Shown: one piece after another, positions 1 through 9,505 of the stretch
How the letters are laid out: each line of letters starts with the position of its first letter
How positions within the stretch are numbered: the first letter of the stretch is position 1
Assembly (NCBI RefSeq): GCF_030247195.1
Contig: NC_080670.1
Span: 216,853,546 to 216,917,545 of the forward strand
Source: Topomyia yanbarensis
Taxonomy: Eukaryota; Arthropoda; Insecta; Diptera; Culicidae
Direction of reading: 5' to 3'
DNA: 64,000 bases
Translations under genes and position numbers: made by a program
Notes under the pieces: model-generated
Told to the model about the DNA's origin: nothing
Seen by the model: only the letters and a program-made list of their open reading frames with translations
Databases searched by the model: none

Positions 1-2280
1 GAATAGGAAGCAAACGACACGATCGTTCAGTGCAAAGTGATAATCGCTAAAAAGTAGTCAACCTGTCGTCGCTCTGTATTGTCGTAGAACAATGACAAAA
101 ATTTTAAACTGTGTCGTATTATAGGTAGTTAGTTGTTTGTTTTTTTTTTGGCAGCGCGTGCTTTGTGGAAACCCATTGTACCCGTGCACAGTTTCAGTGG
201 AAACGAAACTGTTTTTGTGAATGGGCCGATTGCGATTGGTGGATGTCACGTTCACTTTGGTTGGTTTGACTGTCTGTTCCAACGCCCACTTGGATTGTCT
301 TGTGTTTTTCTCTTGCATGGAGACGACGATTGCCGAAATACTTATTCGAGTCTCACGTTTGGGTTATGGAATTTTTCCAGTTTAGGTGAGATCGTTACAA
401 ATTGAGGTTTTGTTTTCTATATTGCTTTCAATAGAACGTACAGTAAATAGTTCCAACTGGTTCAGAATTCTGAATAGATGTTTCAATATCGTCTGATAGC
501 GATCTTTTCAAAAGTTCAAATAATAGTGAAATGAACGTTCTATCTATACATCGGTCAGGACTTTCAAGCGATTCAGTTTACATGCAAAACTGTCACCCAA
601 TTCAGCAGCCTAAGCAATATACTAGGATTTCTGTGAATAATGTTAGTCAGGTACAAAACTTCCTTCGTTTTTTACAATAACCGCAAGCCAAACTAGATGA
701 TGTAATGTGAGAAGTAATAATTTTTCAATTAAATAATTGTTCAACCGACTGGAAGAAACGACTATACTATACGTTGGATGATCATCCAAAAAGGAGTTTA
801 ACTACAGCTACATTATTCAACCATAACCTGAAGCAACAATTAACAAATTGCCAGTAGTTTTCAGTCCACGAGTAGATGCACAAATCTACAAACTCGTTTG
901 AGATGTTGCAGTCTGGGAAACTAACAACCTTTCAAAACAACAGGTGAAATCAAAACAATATTATGTTCGCCAGTTTGGCGAAGAAGAGAGTATTGCAATG
1001 CTGATACGTTGACTAAATGGTTATGAAACATGAAATACCGGAAGATGTTTGAGGTCAACTATCGAAGGCGATGATCTCTTCCACTATTCACTTAATTTTT
1101 CATCAAGCGATGTAAAAGTAATAGTATGCAATGTTAGCCAGGACAGGGCTAAATACCTCTGTCCCATCCCAGGAATTCAAGAGCAAAGGAGTGACATTAA
1201 ATCTTAGCCAAGTCTAGGGTTGCCACCTCTGGAGAGGCTTTGACCCAGAGATTTTCATTGACCGAGGGGGTAGTGGATTTTGAATGGAACTACACAGAAA
1301 TTGGAATCAAAGCGATTTCTCGGCATTTTAGAGCACTTTAATCGCTTTTTTCACTTTTGAGTACGGTTTCATCGGTTTAATCTGGTGTAGTATTTCACTT
1401 CCCCGACAAAGTGCCAAGAATACAAAATCACCAGCTACTCTCGCTGTGGAGCAAAAATCGAACGAGCATCCTCCACAACTAACAAGAAAAGGAGAGCAAA
1501 GCAGGCAGGGCTGCGGTATCACATGAGAACCACAATATGATGTCGGTTATTCATCACCAGAGGTCGCAACAAAGGGGAAAAACTCACTTCCCTAGCCAAC
1601 AGTTAAGGGTCGTTGCAGGAGTAGCAACAACACCAGAAGAACTCGTTTGATGTTGACTTAGTCAGTTGGATTAGAACAAATCAGCCATATCTTGGTGAAG
1701 CTGGTGATAAGTACCACTAACAGTGAAGTGATTTGGTAAAATTGCAGCAAAATAACTTTTTGCCCCATTTTGAGCGACTTAGTGGGATGCAACATTTCAA
1801 TTGTAGCGTGTAACGAAATATTACTCTCCTTAATTTGTAGTAAATTTGATTTTTTTTTATTTTCATTGCTTTGTGTAAGAAATCAGCAATATTTGGTGAA
1901 CTCATCGTCGCGACCTTGAAATCAAGGGTTAGTCGGGCAAAATAAATCTGAATCAGAGTAATAGTTAACCTAGACTTTTTAAATATTTTGTAAAGAATCA
2001 ATTAATTCCAAAAATTGAAATTATGTTTCTTCCCACCAAACCCGGAGAAATTGATGTAAAACCCGGAGGCCCGGATATCGCTCCCGAAAACCGGAGTCTC
2101 CGGGTCAAACCCGGAGGAGTGGCAAAAGTCACTCTCAATGATTCATCAAACCCCCATCAAATTGAAATAGTCGGTACGGTTGCCCACGTTTCTTCGTTAT
2201 TCAAGGTTCAAAATTATTCGTTGATTAAATTCTTTATTAAATTAATAATTTGATTGCCATATCATGCACAGTTGGCTTGG
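1..2280. other. AT-rich non-coding sequence, nothing recognised
   Basis: I see no exon, RNA gene or clear repeat boundary here. Open frames are short and have no recognisable composition or motifs. The segment is upstream of the first visible dlg1 exon, so it may be intergenic or an upstream dlg1 intron. The L27-domain (S97-type) first exons known in fly dlg1 were looked for and not found anywhere in the window. Confidence 0.5.
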
Positions 2281-2289
2281 TTGATAAAA

Positions 2290-2690
2290 TCCTTATTGAT
2301 CCTCTTGTTCGAAGCTGTCATAATTTATGGATGAATCATATAACATTCCAAATCACCGTTCGGAATATATGTAACAGTCTACGATCATTCCAATTTCAAT
2401 TATAAAAGATCTTAAATGCTTTATAAACATTAGATTTGATAGACTAAGTAGAGAGATGTTAAAATTAGGTCTTCACTGTATCTATGTCTGCGATATGAAC
2501 TACCATATCTCCTTTTCGTAAGATGGACTACTTTCGTGATATGTATCATGAAGCAATATTCCGTAGGGAATATTACCTTACATCGATGATGAGGCAGTGG
2601 GTATAGGGTCAAGTTTCCTCTGTTGGTGTAAAACTGATCAGCATGTAAAGGAGCTATATTTTTGCTTTGATTGTTCAGTGTTAAACTCAT
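2290..2690. repeat. Dispersed repeat, copy A (paired with 4670-5042)
   Basis: This stretch matches 4670-5042 in direct orientation with many small differences. Shared landmarks are TTTATGGATGAA(T/C)CATATAAC, the ACATCGATGATRA block, and AAGTTTCCTCTGTTGGT followed by AAAACTGATCAGC and TTGTTCAGTGTT. The two copies are about 2.4 kb apart, so they are either two insertions of one family or an old local duplication. The family is not identified and no terminal repeats were found. Confidence 0.7.
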
Positions 2691-3249
2691 ATCTAGGATA
2701 TTTAATATGCTGGAGAAATGTGCATTGTTCGATCTGAGTGGGATGAGGGCTGATGTTTCATATTTTCAGACAATGTTCCTTCTCCTAATTTGCCTAGTTC
2801 CATATTTTTCTATTTATCGATTTTCCAATTGTCCTTTTTTGTCTTATTTTCTTTTTCATTTAGTCGAAAATGGTACTGTCTTGATTATGAGATTCTGAAA
2901 GATTTGATCTTGATTCAAATTACGCAAAATAGTTGCTGGAAAAACTAACGGTCTAGTTGAATGGTGCTTTTGAAACAATCGGTGCTTTGGTGAGTTTTTT
3001 AGCTGATTGTTCTGCTTGCTACGTACGTTAAATGGCCCTAGTAGCGTGCTAGTAGGCAAAATGTAAATTAATTTTGAATTTAACGCATTCAAGGAGCTGC
3101 TCATGTTTGAAAGAAGGATTCAACTTGTAGGTTTGAGTTAACCGCAAATCACAAATTTGATGGGTAATTGGCACACAAATTCAAAGAACTGCTCTTGTTT
3201 GAAAGAAGATAAGCCCTATGTTTTAGTACACCAGACCTTGACCTCTGTA

Positions 3250-3480
3250 ATGCAGCTAAACGAAAACTACGAACTTTTTTATTTTTTCCTATTATTTTGC
3301 TATTTTACTGTTTACCTCTTTTTATTTTTTCCATGTTGCAAGTTGGATTATTTCCTATTTGTTTTTCTTAGGTTCTCCGTTTTTTTGTTTTTCTCAATTT
3401 TCTTATTCTAATTTTCTCACTTCCAATCTTTCTGTTCTGCTATATTTCTATCTTCAATTTATCTTTTTTTTATTGTTAAA
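3250..3480 (+). repeat. Pyrimidine-rich low-complexity block
   Basis: The + strand is almost entirely T and C, with recurring TTTTTC, CTATTTT and TTTTCC words. It resembles the larger blocks at 5815-8030. Phe/Leu-rich open frames here are composition artefacts. Confidence 0.75.
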
Positions 3481-3484
3481 TGTT

Positions 3485-3685
3485 TGCGTTTTGGCTTCGC
3501 CTCATCAGAAACCGACACTAACTTTTTGTTGGAATAGATTAGCGCCGGCTTGACGCAAATCCCTAAAAACTAAAACACACTTTGTGTTTCAATTGAACGA
3601 CTGATGAAACGTGATGTCCCGTCCGAGCAGAAGTCCTGTTTATGCCGATGAGACACAGTGAAGCCGAAACTTGTTTATTTCCTTT
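3485..3685. repeat. Possible short repeat with CTCATCAG / GATGAGAC inverted words
   Basis: GGCTTCGCCTCATCAG near 3493-3508 faces GATGAGACACAGTGAAGCC near 3648-3666 in inverted orientation. The segment between is moderately GC-rich and sits directly after a pyrimidine-rich block. A related GATGAGACGCAGTC word occurs near 55962. This suggests a short dispersed repeat family with a partly palindromic body; boundaries and class are unknown. Confidence 0.35.
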
Positions 3686-4669
3686 TTGTGCATTTTTCCA
3701 TATTTTTATACTTTCCTTTATGTGGTTTGCTGTTCTTTGCTCCAGTGATAGGTCCTACGTTGTGTTTTAGTTGGTTCAGGCATGATGGTAGGTTTACCAG
3801 TCGACACTCATTTGTTCCTCTTTAGGCTGTAGAAACGGCGTAGAATAGCGAAATATACGTACAATTCTTGGCGGCTCAAGGACACGTCGCGTAATTAACT
3901 CGACATATTTTCTTGGTAAAATCGATTTATTTACGACCGAAACAAACCAACCACGCATGACGGTGGTCGAACTTAGAGTACAATGGTTATTTGTAAGGAA
4001 CATTTACATTTTAACGGATACAAGACACTGTCAAGTATTGCACCGTCTACTTACACTAATGTACATATTTAATATTACCTAGATGTGAGTAAAGAGCTGA
4101 CTGTCAATTTCGATGATATTAGAAGGGGAGCGTTCACGACGTTCGTTGCGCCGCAACAGCTATTTTTCTAGTACAGTGAAGATCATTTCAATCAGCCGCT
4201 TGGTGAATTTGTGCAGATAAAACGGGGACATTGACAAAATATTTTTCTTTTGTCCCTAGATATAGCCTCATAACTTTTGCATTTAACATCGGTCTGCGTG
4301 CACTGGAAGAATAGAAAACCAATTGGGGATCTTTCAGATTGATGGAAGAATGATGTCTTACTTGAACTGTACGTGTAATAACAATGTCTAATTAAAACTG
4401 TATGTTTCCCGAAACATTTTTTTTAATTTTATACGCGCTCAAAAATATTTTTTTCGATTTTTTGAAGAATTTCCTTGAAAATTCTAACAAATTGTCACAC
4501 ACGGGCACGTCCGGGACGAAAGATTATGCGTTTTTCAAGCATAGAGTTCTTTTTGTTTCAAGACTAACCATTAAATCTCTCTTACTAAGAGGTAATCATT
4601 TTTCCTGGCTATATGTCAATCAATATATTGTTCCTACTTAATTGCTACTACATACTTTGGTAAACATCC

Positions 4670-5042
4670 TTAAAAATTCTCTTGTTCACACCTGTAGTAA
4701 TTTATGGATGAACCATATAACACTCCAAATCAACAGTGTGATCATTCCAACCTTCAGTTCTTTACGAATAGCACATTCGATAGACAACATAGAACGCTGT
4801 TAGAATTGGGTCTTTACTGTATCTATGTCTAGAATATGACACTTGGTGTTAAAATCGCCCTTATTATATCCTTCTCATGTGATTGTCTGCTTTCGTCATA
4901 CCATAAAACAATATTCCGCAATGAATATCACCACATCGATGATAATGTAGTGGGTTTAGGGCCAAGTTTCCTCTGTTGGTATAAAACTGATCAGCGAACA
5001 AGTAAGCTATATTTGTGCTTTGTTTGTTCAGTGTTGATATAA
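4670..5042. repeat. Dispersed repeat, copy B (paired with 2290-2690)
   Basis: This is the second copy of the family described at 2290-2690, in the same orientation. The order of landmarks is conserved, with indels between them. It does not encode anything recognisable. Confidence 0.7.
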
Positions 5043-5089
5043 CCAGATGGAAATTGATATTCATGGAGTCAACTAGGATGTAGGCTTAT

Positions 5090-5640
5090 GTTTCATATTT
5101 TTGCCTCTCGTGTAAAGAAAGGCTCAACAATCACTCCAACAATCGACACCACAACCGAGGCCCGGAGGGTCGAGATTCATATACCATTCAACTCAGTTCA
5201 TCTAGATCGGAAAACGTCTGTGCTTGTGTATGTCTGTGTGTCATTTAAAGTCATACAAGTTTCTCAGAGATTACTAAACCGATTTTCACAACCTTAGTTT
5301 CAACCATATAAAGCTCTCATAAGCTTCTATTGACTTTTTAATGGATCCGACTTTTGGTTCCGGAGTCACGGATTGAAGAGTGTGGTCAGAAAGTAAGATC
5401 CCGTATAAATTGGCACAACTTTGAGGTTCAGATGATGTAATAATGTAGCTTTGACACATTGGCCACCTATAACGGTTCTTGATATCCCTGAGGTATTCGC
5501 TAAGTTACTAAGCTAATGTCAAAACTATTTTCCAGCAAACTCTGGACCGATTTATACAAAGTTCATTTCATATGAAAGATACCAATACTCCTATTGACTG
5601 ATACTTCATTCGATTCTGACTAACCAAGTCTGCTGGGCCT
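5090..5640. repeat. Probable dispersed repeat
   Basis: The segment contains phrases such as AACCGATTTTCACAA, GACTTTTGGTTCCGGAGT and GATTGAAGAGTGTGGTCA, which I recall as typical of a high-copy mosquito repeat. Assignment rests on memory of phrase style, not on a search. No coding potential or clear ends are visible. Confidence 0.35.
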
Positions 5641-6320
5641 TGGATCTTACCTAGGGAGGTGAGGCAATGAATCCCGGAAGATACTGCAGTATTCTTCCTA
5701 GGGAGAGTCGTTGTCTACTCTGATTTTCCCTCCGTGGCTATTATCTAACAAGGCTCCTTCGGCTTATCCTTCCCGGTGAGGGCGGATTGGTGTTTCTAAA
5801 TACTACCGGTCTACTTTCCTATTCTCCTTTTTCCCTCTTTTCTAATTTCCTTTTTTTATTTTCATTTCCCTTATTTCTCATTCAGTCATATTTCTCACCC
5901 TTCTAAGATCCTCATCTATTTTGTTTATGTTGTAATCTTATTTTTCAATTTTTTCACGTCAAATATTCCACCTTCATTTTTTGTTGTTTTATATTTTTTT
6001 TGTTCCAGTTTTTCTGGTTTCCTTTATTTTCAATTTTCCTTTTTTTAAATTTTTTTTTTTGTATTTTAACCTACTGGTCATTCGCCCATAAGTTTTCCTT
6101 TTTTTATTTAACCATTTTTTACTTAATTTTGTTCTATTCACCTTTTCCATATTCCTCAATTTTCTTATCTTTTTTAGCGTTACTATCCCTAAAATTACGT
6201 GTTTTTTTTCTAATTTTCTGTTTTAATTTTAAATCGTTTTTTAAAATTTATTCTCCTCGTCAGTAACTAGCACAAACTTAAAGCTGATTGAATAAGTCCA
6301 ACCATGTTTTGTCTGAAACA

Positions 6321-6368
6321 ACTGGCTGGTTCCGAGTGATACCGAGATATCGCTAGGAACCAGCCAGT
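6321..6368. repeat. Perfect 13-bp inverted repeat
   Basis: ACTGGCTGGTTCC at 6321-6333 is exactly complementary to GGAACCAGCCAGT at 6356-6368, leaving a 22-nt loop. It lies in a gap between pyrimidine-rich blocks. It may be the centre of a decayed palindromic element; no function is inferred. Confidence 0.7.
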
Positions 6369-6920
6369 AAAAACAGAAATACTGGTATGCTGCTGAGGAA
6401 GCTAAAACTTGTCTTTCGGTTCGTGAATAAAACGCTGGACACTACGCCAAATTTTCCCAAAAGAATTTTTTTTTATTGGACCAAAATCTGGGCATGAGAT
6501 AACAATGCCTAACTTAAAAGTTCGGTTTTTAATGTTTAGGACTCTCCTTGTCGTTCTTCAGTAATAAATTGCGTCACCCAAAAACTGCCCTAAATTGACT
6601 TCCGTCTTCCACAACATCACAAATTATTGCAAATTTCTTTTCGTTCTATTTCCATTTTTTCCATTTTCCTACTTTCAAATTTCTGTTTTTGCCTCTTTTT
6701 TTCTGCTTGCATTTTTTATTATTTTTTTTATTTTTCTATTTTTTTCTAAATTTTGCTATTTTTGCATTATATCCGTTTTCATATTTCTAATTTTCCCTTT
6801 TATTGCTTTCTTTTCGACTACCTAATTATCAAAACTTCCGTTTTTTCCCTTTTTTTTCCAAATCTTGTTCCCATTTTTTTATTTTTCTCGTTTTTCGTCA
6901 CCTTCAACTTATCTGTTTGT

Positions 6921-7065
6921 CGTTAGTCTAATTGTTAAAGCATAAACTTTCCAGCAGCTCACCTGGGATCGATACCCGACCCCGCACGCAGGACTAGATT
7001 CTTCTGAATAGGTTTTTCTAGCCCGAAAAAAATGCGAGTTATCCTCAAAACGAAATATAAAAATT
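6921..7065 (+). mobile_element. Degenerate tRNA-derived SINE
   Basis: A tRNA-like head contains a decayed B box (GGGATCGATACCC, against GGTTCGAGTCCC in intact copies) followed by GACCCCGCAC and a TTTTTCTAGCCCGAA tail block. It matches the family seen at 47518-47677, 49093-49260 and 57189-57346 in the same order of parts. It is the most diverged of the four copies and interrupts the pyrimidine-rich tract. Confidence 0.5.
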
Positions 7066-8435
7066 CATCCTTTCCTATTTATATTTACGTTTAACCCATT
7101 TTTTATTTGTTTTCGCTTTTCTTCAATTTCCTAGTTTACTCGAGAATTATTTTCATTGTTTTTCTATTTTATAATTTACTCCTCTCTTTTTTTCCTTGCA
7201 TTAATTTTTTCTTTATTTTTTTCCCATTTTAAATCTTCTGTTTTGTTCTTCCTTTTGGCCTATTTCTTAGTTTACTTTTTTATATTCTTCTTTTTCGTAC
7301 TGTCGTACTGAAGTACTGATTACTAGGCAAGGCATATTTACATAGCGTTGCAAATTCCTAATACAGTAGCAAGCATTTTAAATAGAAAAGTTGCTGTACT
7401 GCAAATACTAATATTTGGTAGTTATTTGGGCTGGTTCCTTTTTGAGGTTTCCAATTTCCTTATTGTCCTATTTTTCTTTATTTTTTTTCTAATTTTGTTT
7501 TTTCTATGTTTCGGTTATCCATTTTTCTTCTTTCCAATTCTCTTCTTTCTTTGCTCAAATTCCTCCAATTTCCACGCCTTCAAAATCTTTCTTTTCTTTT
7601 TTTATAATTGGCTATTGTTCTTTTTTCCATTCTTCTCGTGGCTATACTTCGCAAGTTTTAGTCTTGCGATACTATTTTTCTTAATATCTCAATTTATTTT
7701 TCTGGGATTCCTATTTTCCTTTTTTTATTGGTTTCCAAATCTCAAATTTTGCTTTTCTAGCTTTTTTATTATTTTCAATTTTCCCTTCTGCATTTTTTTC
7801 AGTTTTTTCTATTTTGATTTTTCCATTTTCCTATTTTATTTATTTTTTTACATTTACGTTTTAGTTCACTTAGTTTTTTTTTACATTTACGTTTTACTTC
7901 TTTGCTCACTTCCTTATTTTTCATTTTCATTTCTCCTTGTTCGTTTTTTTTTCATTCTGCTTTTAGGTCATTTATATTTGGTATTTCTTCTTTTAATTTT
8001 TCTCTTTTTTTACTTTTAACAATCTTAGAAAATAGATCCGTTGCGAAATTTGACCATTTGTTTCGACAGATTTCGCAAGCGATTTTAGCATGCAGGACAA
8101 ATGCAGAATTAGTGCCACTATCTAACTAAACACTTAGAATCCTTCCTGGCAGGAGCTTGTGTACATACGAAGAATATTTCACTATGGACCGCCAGAAGAG
8201 AGCAGTTTCAGATTCCTATTTTTCGATTTTGCTATTAAATGTTTTAATTTCTGAATTTTTTTCTCAATTTCGCTATTTTCCTTATCACCGATTTTCCTGG
8301 TTCTGCTGTAAAAATAAAACCAAATTTCTGTTTTACTTTGAGGAGCCATTAATGCTGATACACTATGCGCACAATATATAAGGAAACTGCAAATCTGTCC
8401 ATGGGTAGATAGATTTTGATTTTGTTGATGTTCCA

Positions 8436-8720
8436 TCATTCCGTTCGGACCTTCACGCCTTCGTCGAGTCGAAAATATTTTAAGAATGATTCCCACATAA
8501 TGTTTGGTCCATTCAGCCATCTTTCACTAAAACTTGCCGGATCATATCTTACATCCAAACAACATACTTTGTTAATGAAAAGCAGTAATATATCAGTCAC
8601 TTTCGAGGTATTACATTGTAGATATCGGTTGCCGGTAGGAATACAGCACGCGATAGCAAAACATCTTCTGCCTTTTTGTACGGATTCCCTAGAAGCCATT
8701 TCGTCTGTCGTCATGACCAT
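8436..8720 (-). mobile_element. Possible BEL/Pao-like retrotransposon fragment
   Basis: On the minus strand a 94-residue frame contains an ERWLNGPNIMW phrase preceded by DPASFS. This recalls the conserved SRG...W..GP.FLW segment between RNase H and integrase in BEL/Pao and related elements. Upstream residues (RYLQCNTSK) could fit the end of the RNase H region. No other domain of the element is recognisable nearby, so this is a weak motif-based call for a short, broken relic. Confidence 0.3.
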
Positions 8721-9039
8721 TCCAGCAACATCTCTGTCCTTTCGAAAAGACCAAATCTCAAATCAACATGTTCCGGCTAAGCATACTCTACACCGATTCA
8801 TCCATCAAACTACCATGAAAGTTCCATTCTCTTCCGCACAACGTAGGAATGGTTTGGTTTGAGTTTTTTTGTTCTTGACACAATCAAAAACTGACCCGTT
8901 TGCAAAAAAAAACTAATCTCACCTTAGCTAGTAGCCCTGCTCTCCTGCTCAGATCGGTGTGGAATTTTCTGTTCATGTAAATCCACGCATTACAAACAAA
9001 AAAAAAAACAACAGAAATGCCACTCGCCCCCATTAGGTC

Positions 9040-9424
9040 GGCCTACTTCGTTTCGATAACCGTATGCATTCTCTTTCTTTCTCTCCCGATTTTAGGTGAC
9101 AGTAGTTTGAGTTAGTCGAAAGCACACAATTTTTGCTTGTTTTTTCCTTTCAATTCGGAATGTTATTTTTTCTTCCTTTCATTGAGTGATAATGACGTTG
9201 AATTCAATTAGTAGATTAATCAAATCGGTTCCACTTCGACGGGCCAGTTCCTGTTTGTTTACACTGGCTTAAATGTTTTGTTGTTGTTAATGGACGAAAC
9301 CATTGAAGAAGAAGGTGGAGGAAGAGGACGCAGTCTGTGAGTGAATTGGTTAGTGATAATTATTAGAAGCAACAAAAAAAACCAATCGGAGTGGAATAAT
9401 CAGTCGGAACTCGGAACGCCAAGG
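9040..9424 (+). promoter_or_regulatory. dlg1: Putative dlg1 promoter and 5' UTR region
   Basis: The sequence immediately upstream of the dlg1 start codon at 9425 lacks repeats and is less AT-rich than its surroundings, which fits a 5' UTR with its promoter. Two short upstream frames occur: one at about 9273-9290 (five codons then TAA) and one at 9290-9340. A near-acceptor CGATTTTAG at about 9088-9096 leaves open that part of this is a spliced exon. No core promoter motif is claimed. Confidence 0.4.
9290..9340 (+). other. Upstream ORF in the dlg1 leader (16 residues)
   Basis: ATG at 9290 opens a 16-codon Glu/Gly/Arg-rich frame ending with TGA at 9338-9340, 84 bases before the dlg1 start. If the leader includes it, ribosomes would have to re-initiate or leak past it. 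Transcription of this segment is inferred only from position. Confidence 0.35.
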
Positions 9425-9505
9425 ATGACTACGAGAAAAAAGAAACGCCAACAGGAAGGAGGAGGTTTTCTAAAGAAAGTTTCATCGCTGTTCAATCTCG
9501 ATACG
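9425..9505 (+). CDS. dlg1: dlg1 exon: N-terminal 27 codons
   Basis: ATG at 9425 starts a Lys/Arg-rich N terminus (MTTRKKKR...) continuing to [12 protein letters not shown], which matches the fly DlgA-type start that lacks an L27 domain. It is the first in-frame ATG after the leader. The exon ends after a whole codon before donor GTAAAA at 9506. The basic and amphipathic segment could favour membrane association; that is inference. Confidence 0.9.

Larger units (their letters stand above)
5815..8030 (+). repeat. Long interrupted pyrimidine-rich tract
   Basis: Blocks at about 5815-6260, 6620-6930, 7060-7310 and 7430-8030 are very rich in T and C on the + strand. They repeat variants of CTATTTTCC, TTTTTATTTTT and CAATTTTCC. 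The gaps hold a hairpin (6321-6368), a tRNA-like SINE (about 6921-7065) and ordinary sequence. The pattern suggests one long homopyrimidine-biased array broken by insertions. The 223-residue open frame at 7348-8019 is almost only Phe, Leu, Ile, Ser and Tyr and is an artefact of composition. Confidence 0.7.

Noticed and set aside
7348..8019. 223-residue + strand open frame that could be a membrane protein
   Set aside because: It is almost entirely Phe, Leu, Ile, Ser and Tyr because the DNA is a T/C-only tract. There is no domain structure, and similar tracts without frames lie beside it.
8416..8862. 148-residue + strand open frame
   Set aside because: No recognisable motif on +. The opposite strand carries a possible retroelement motif, so this is most likely the shadow of a decayed transposon.
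1..9424. L27-containing S97-type first exons of dlg1
   Set aside because: No frame in this interval resembles the L27 helices; these exons probably lie upstream of the window if present.
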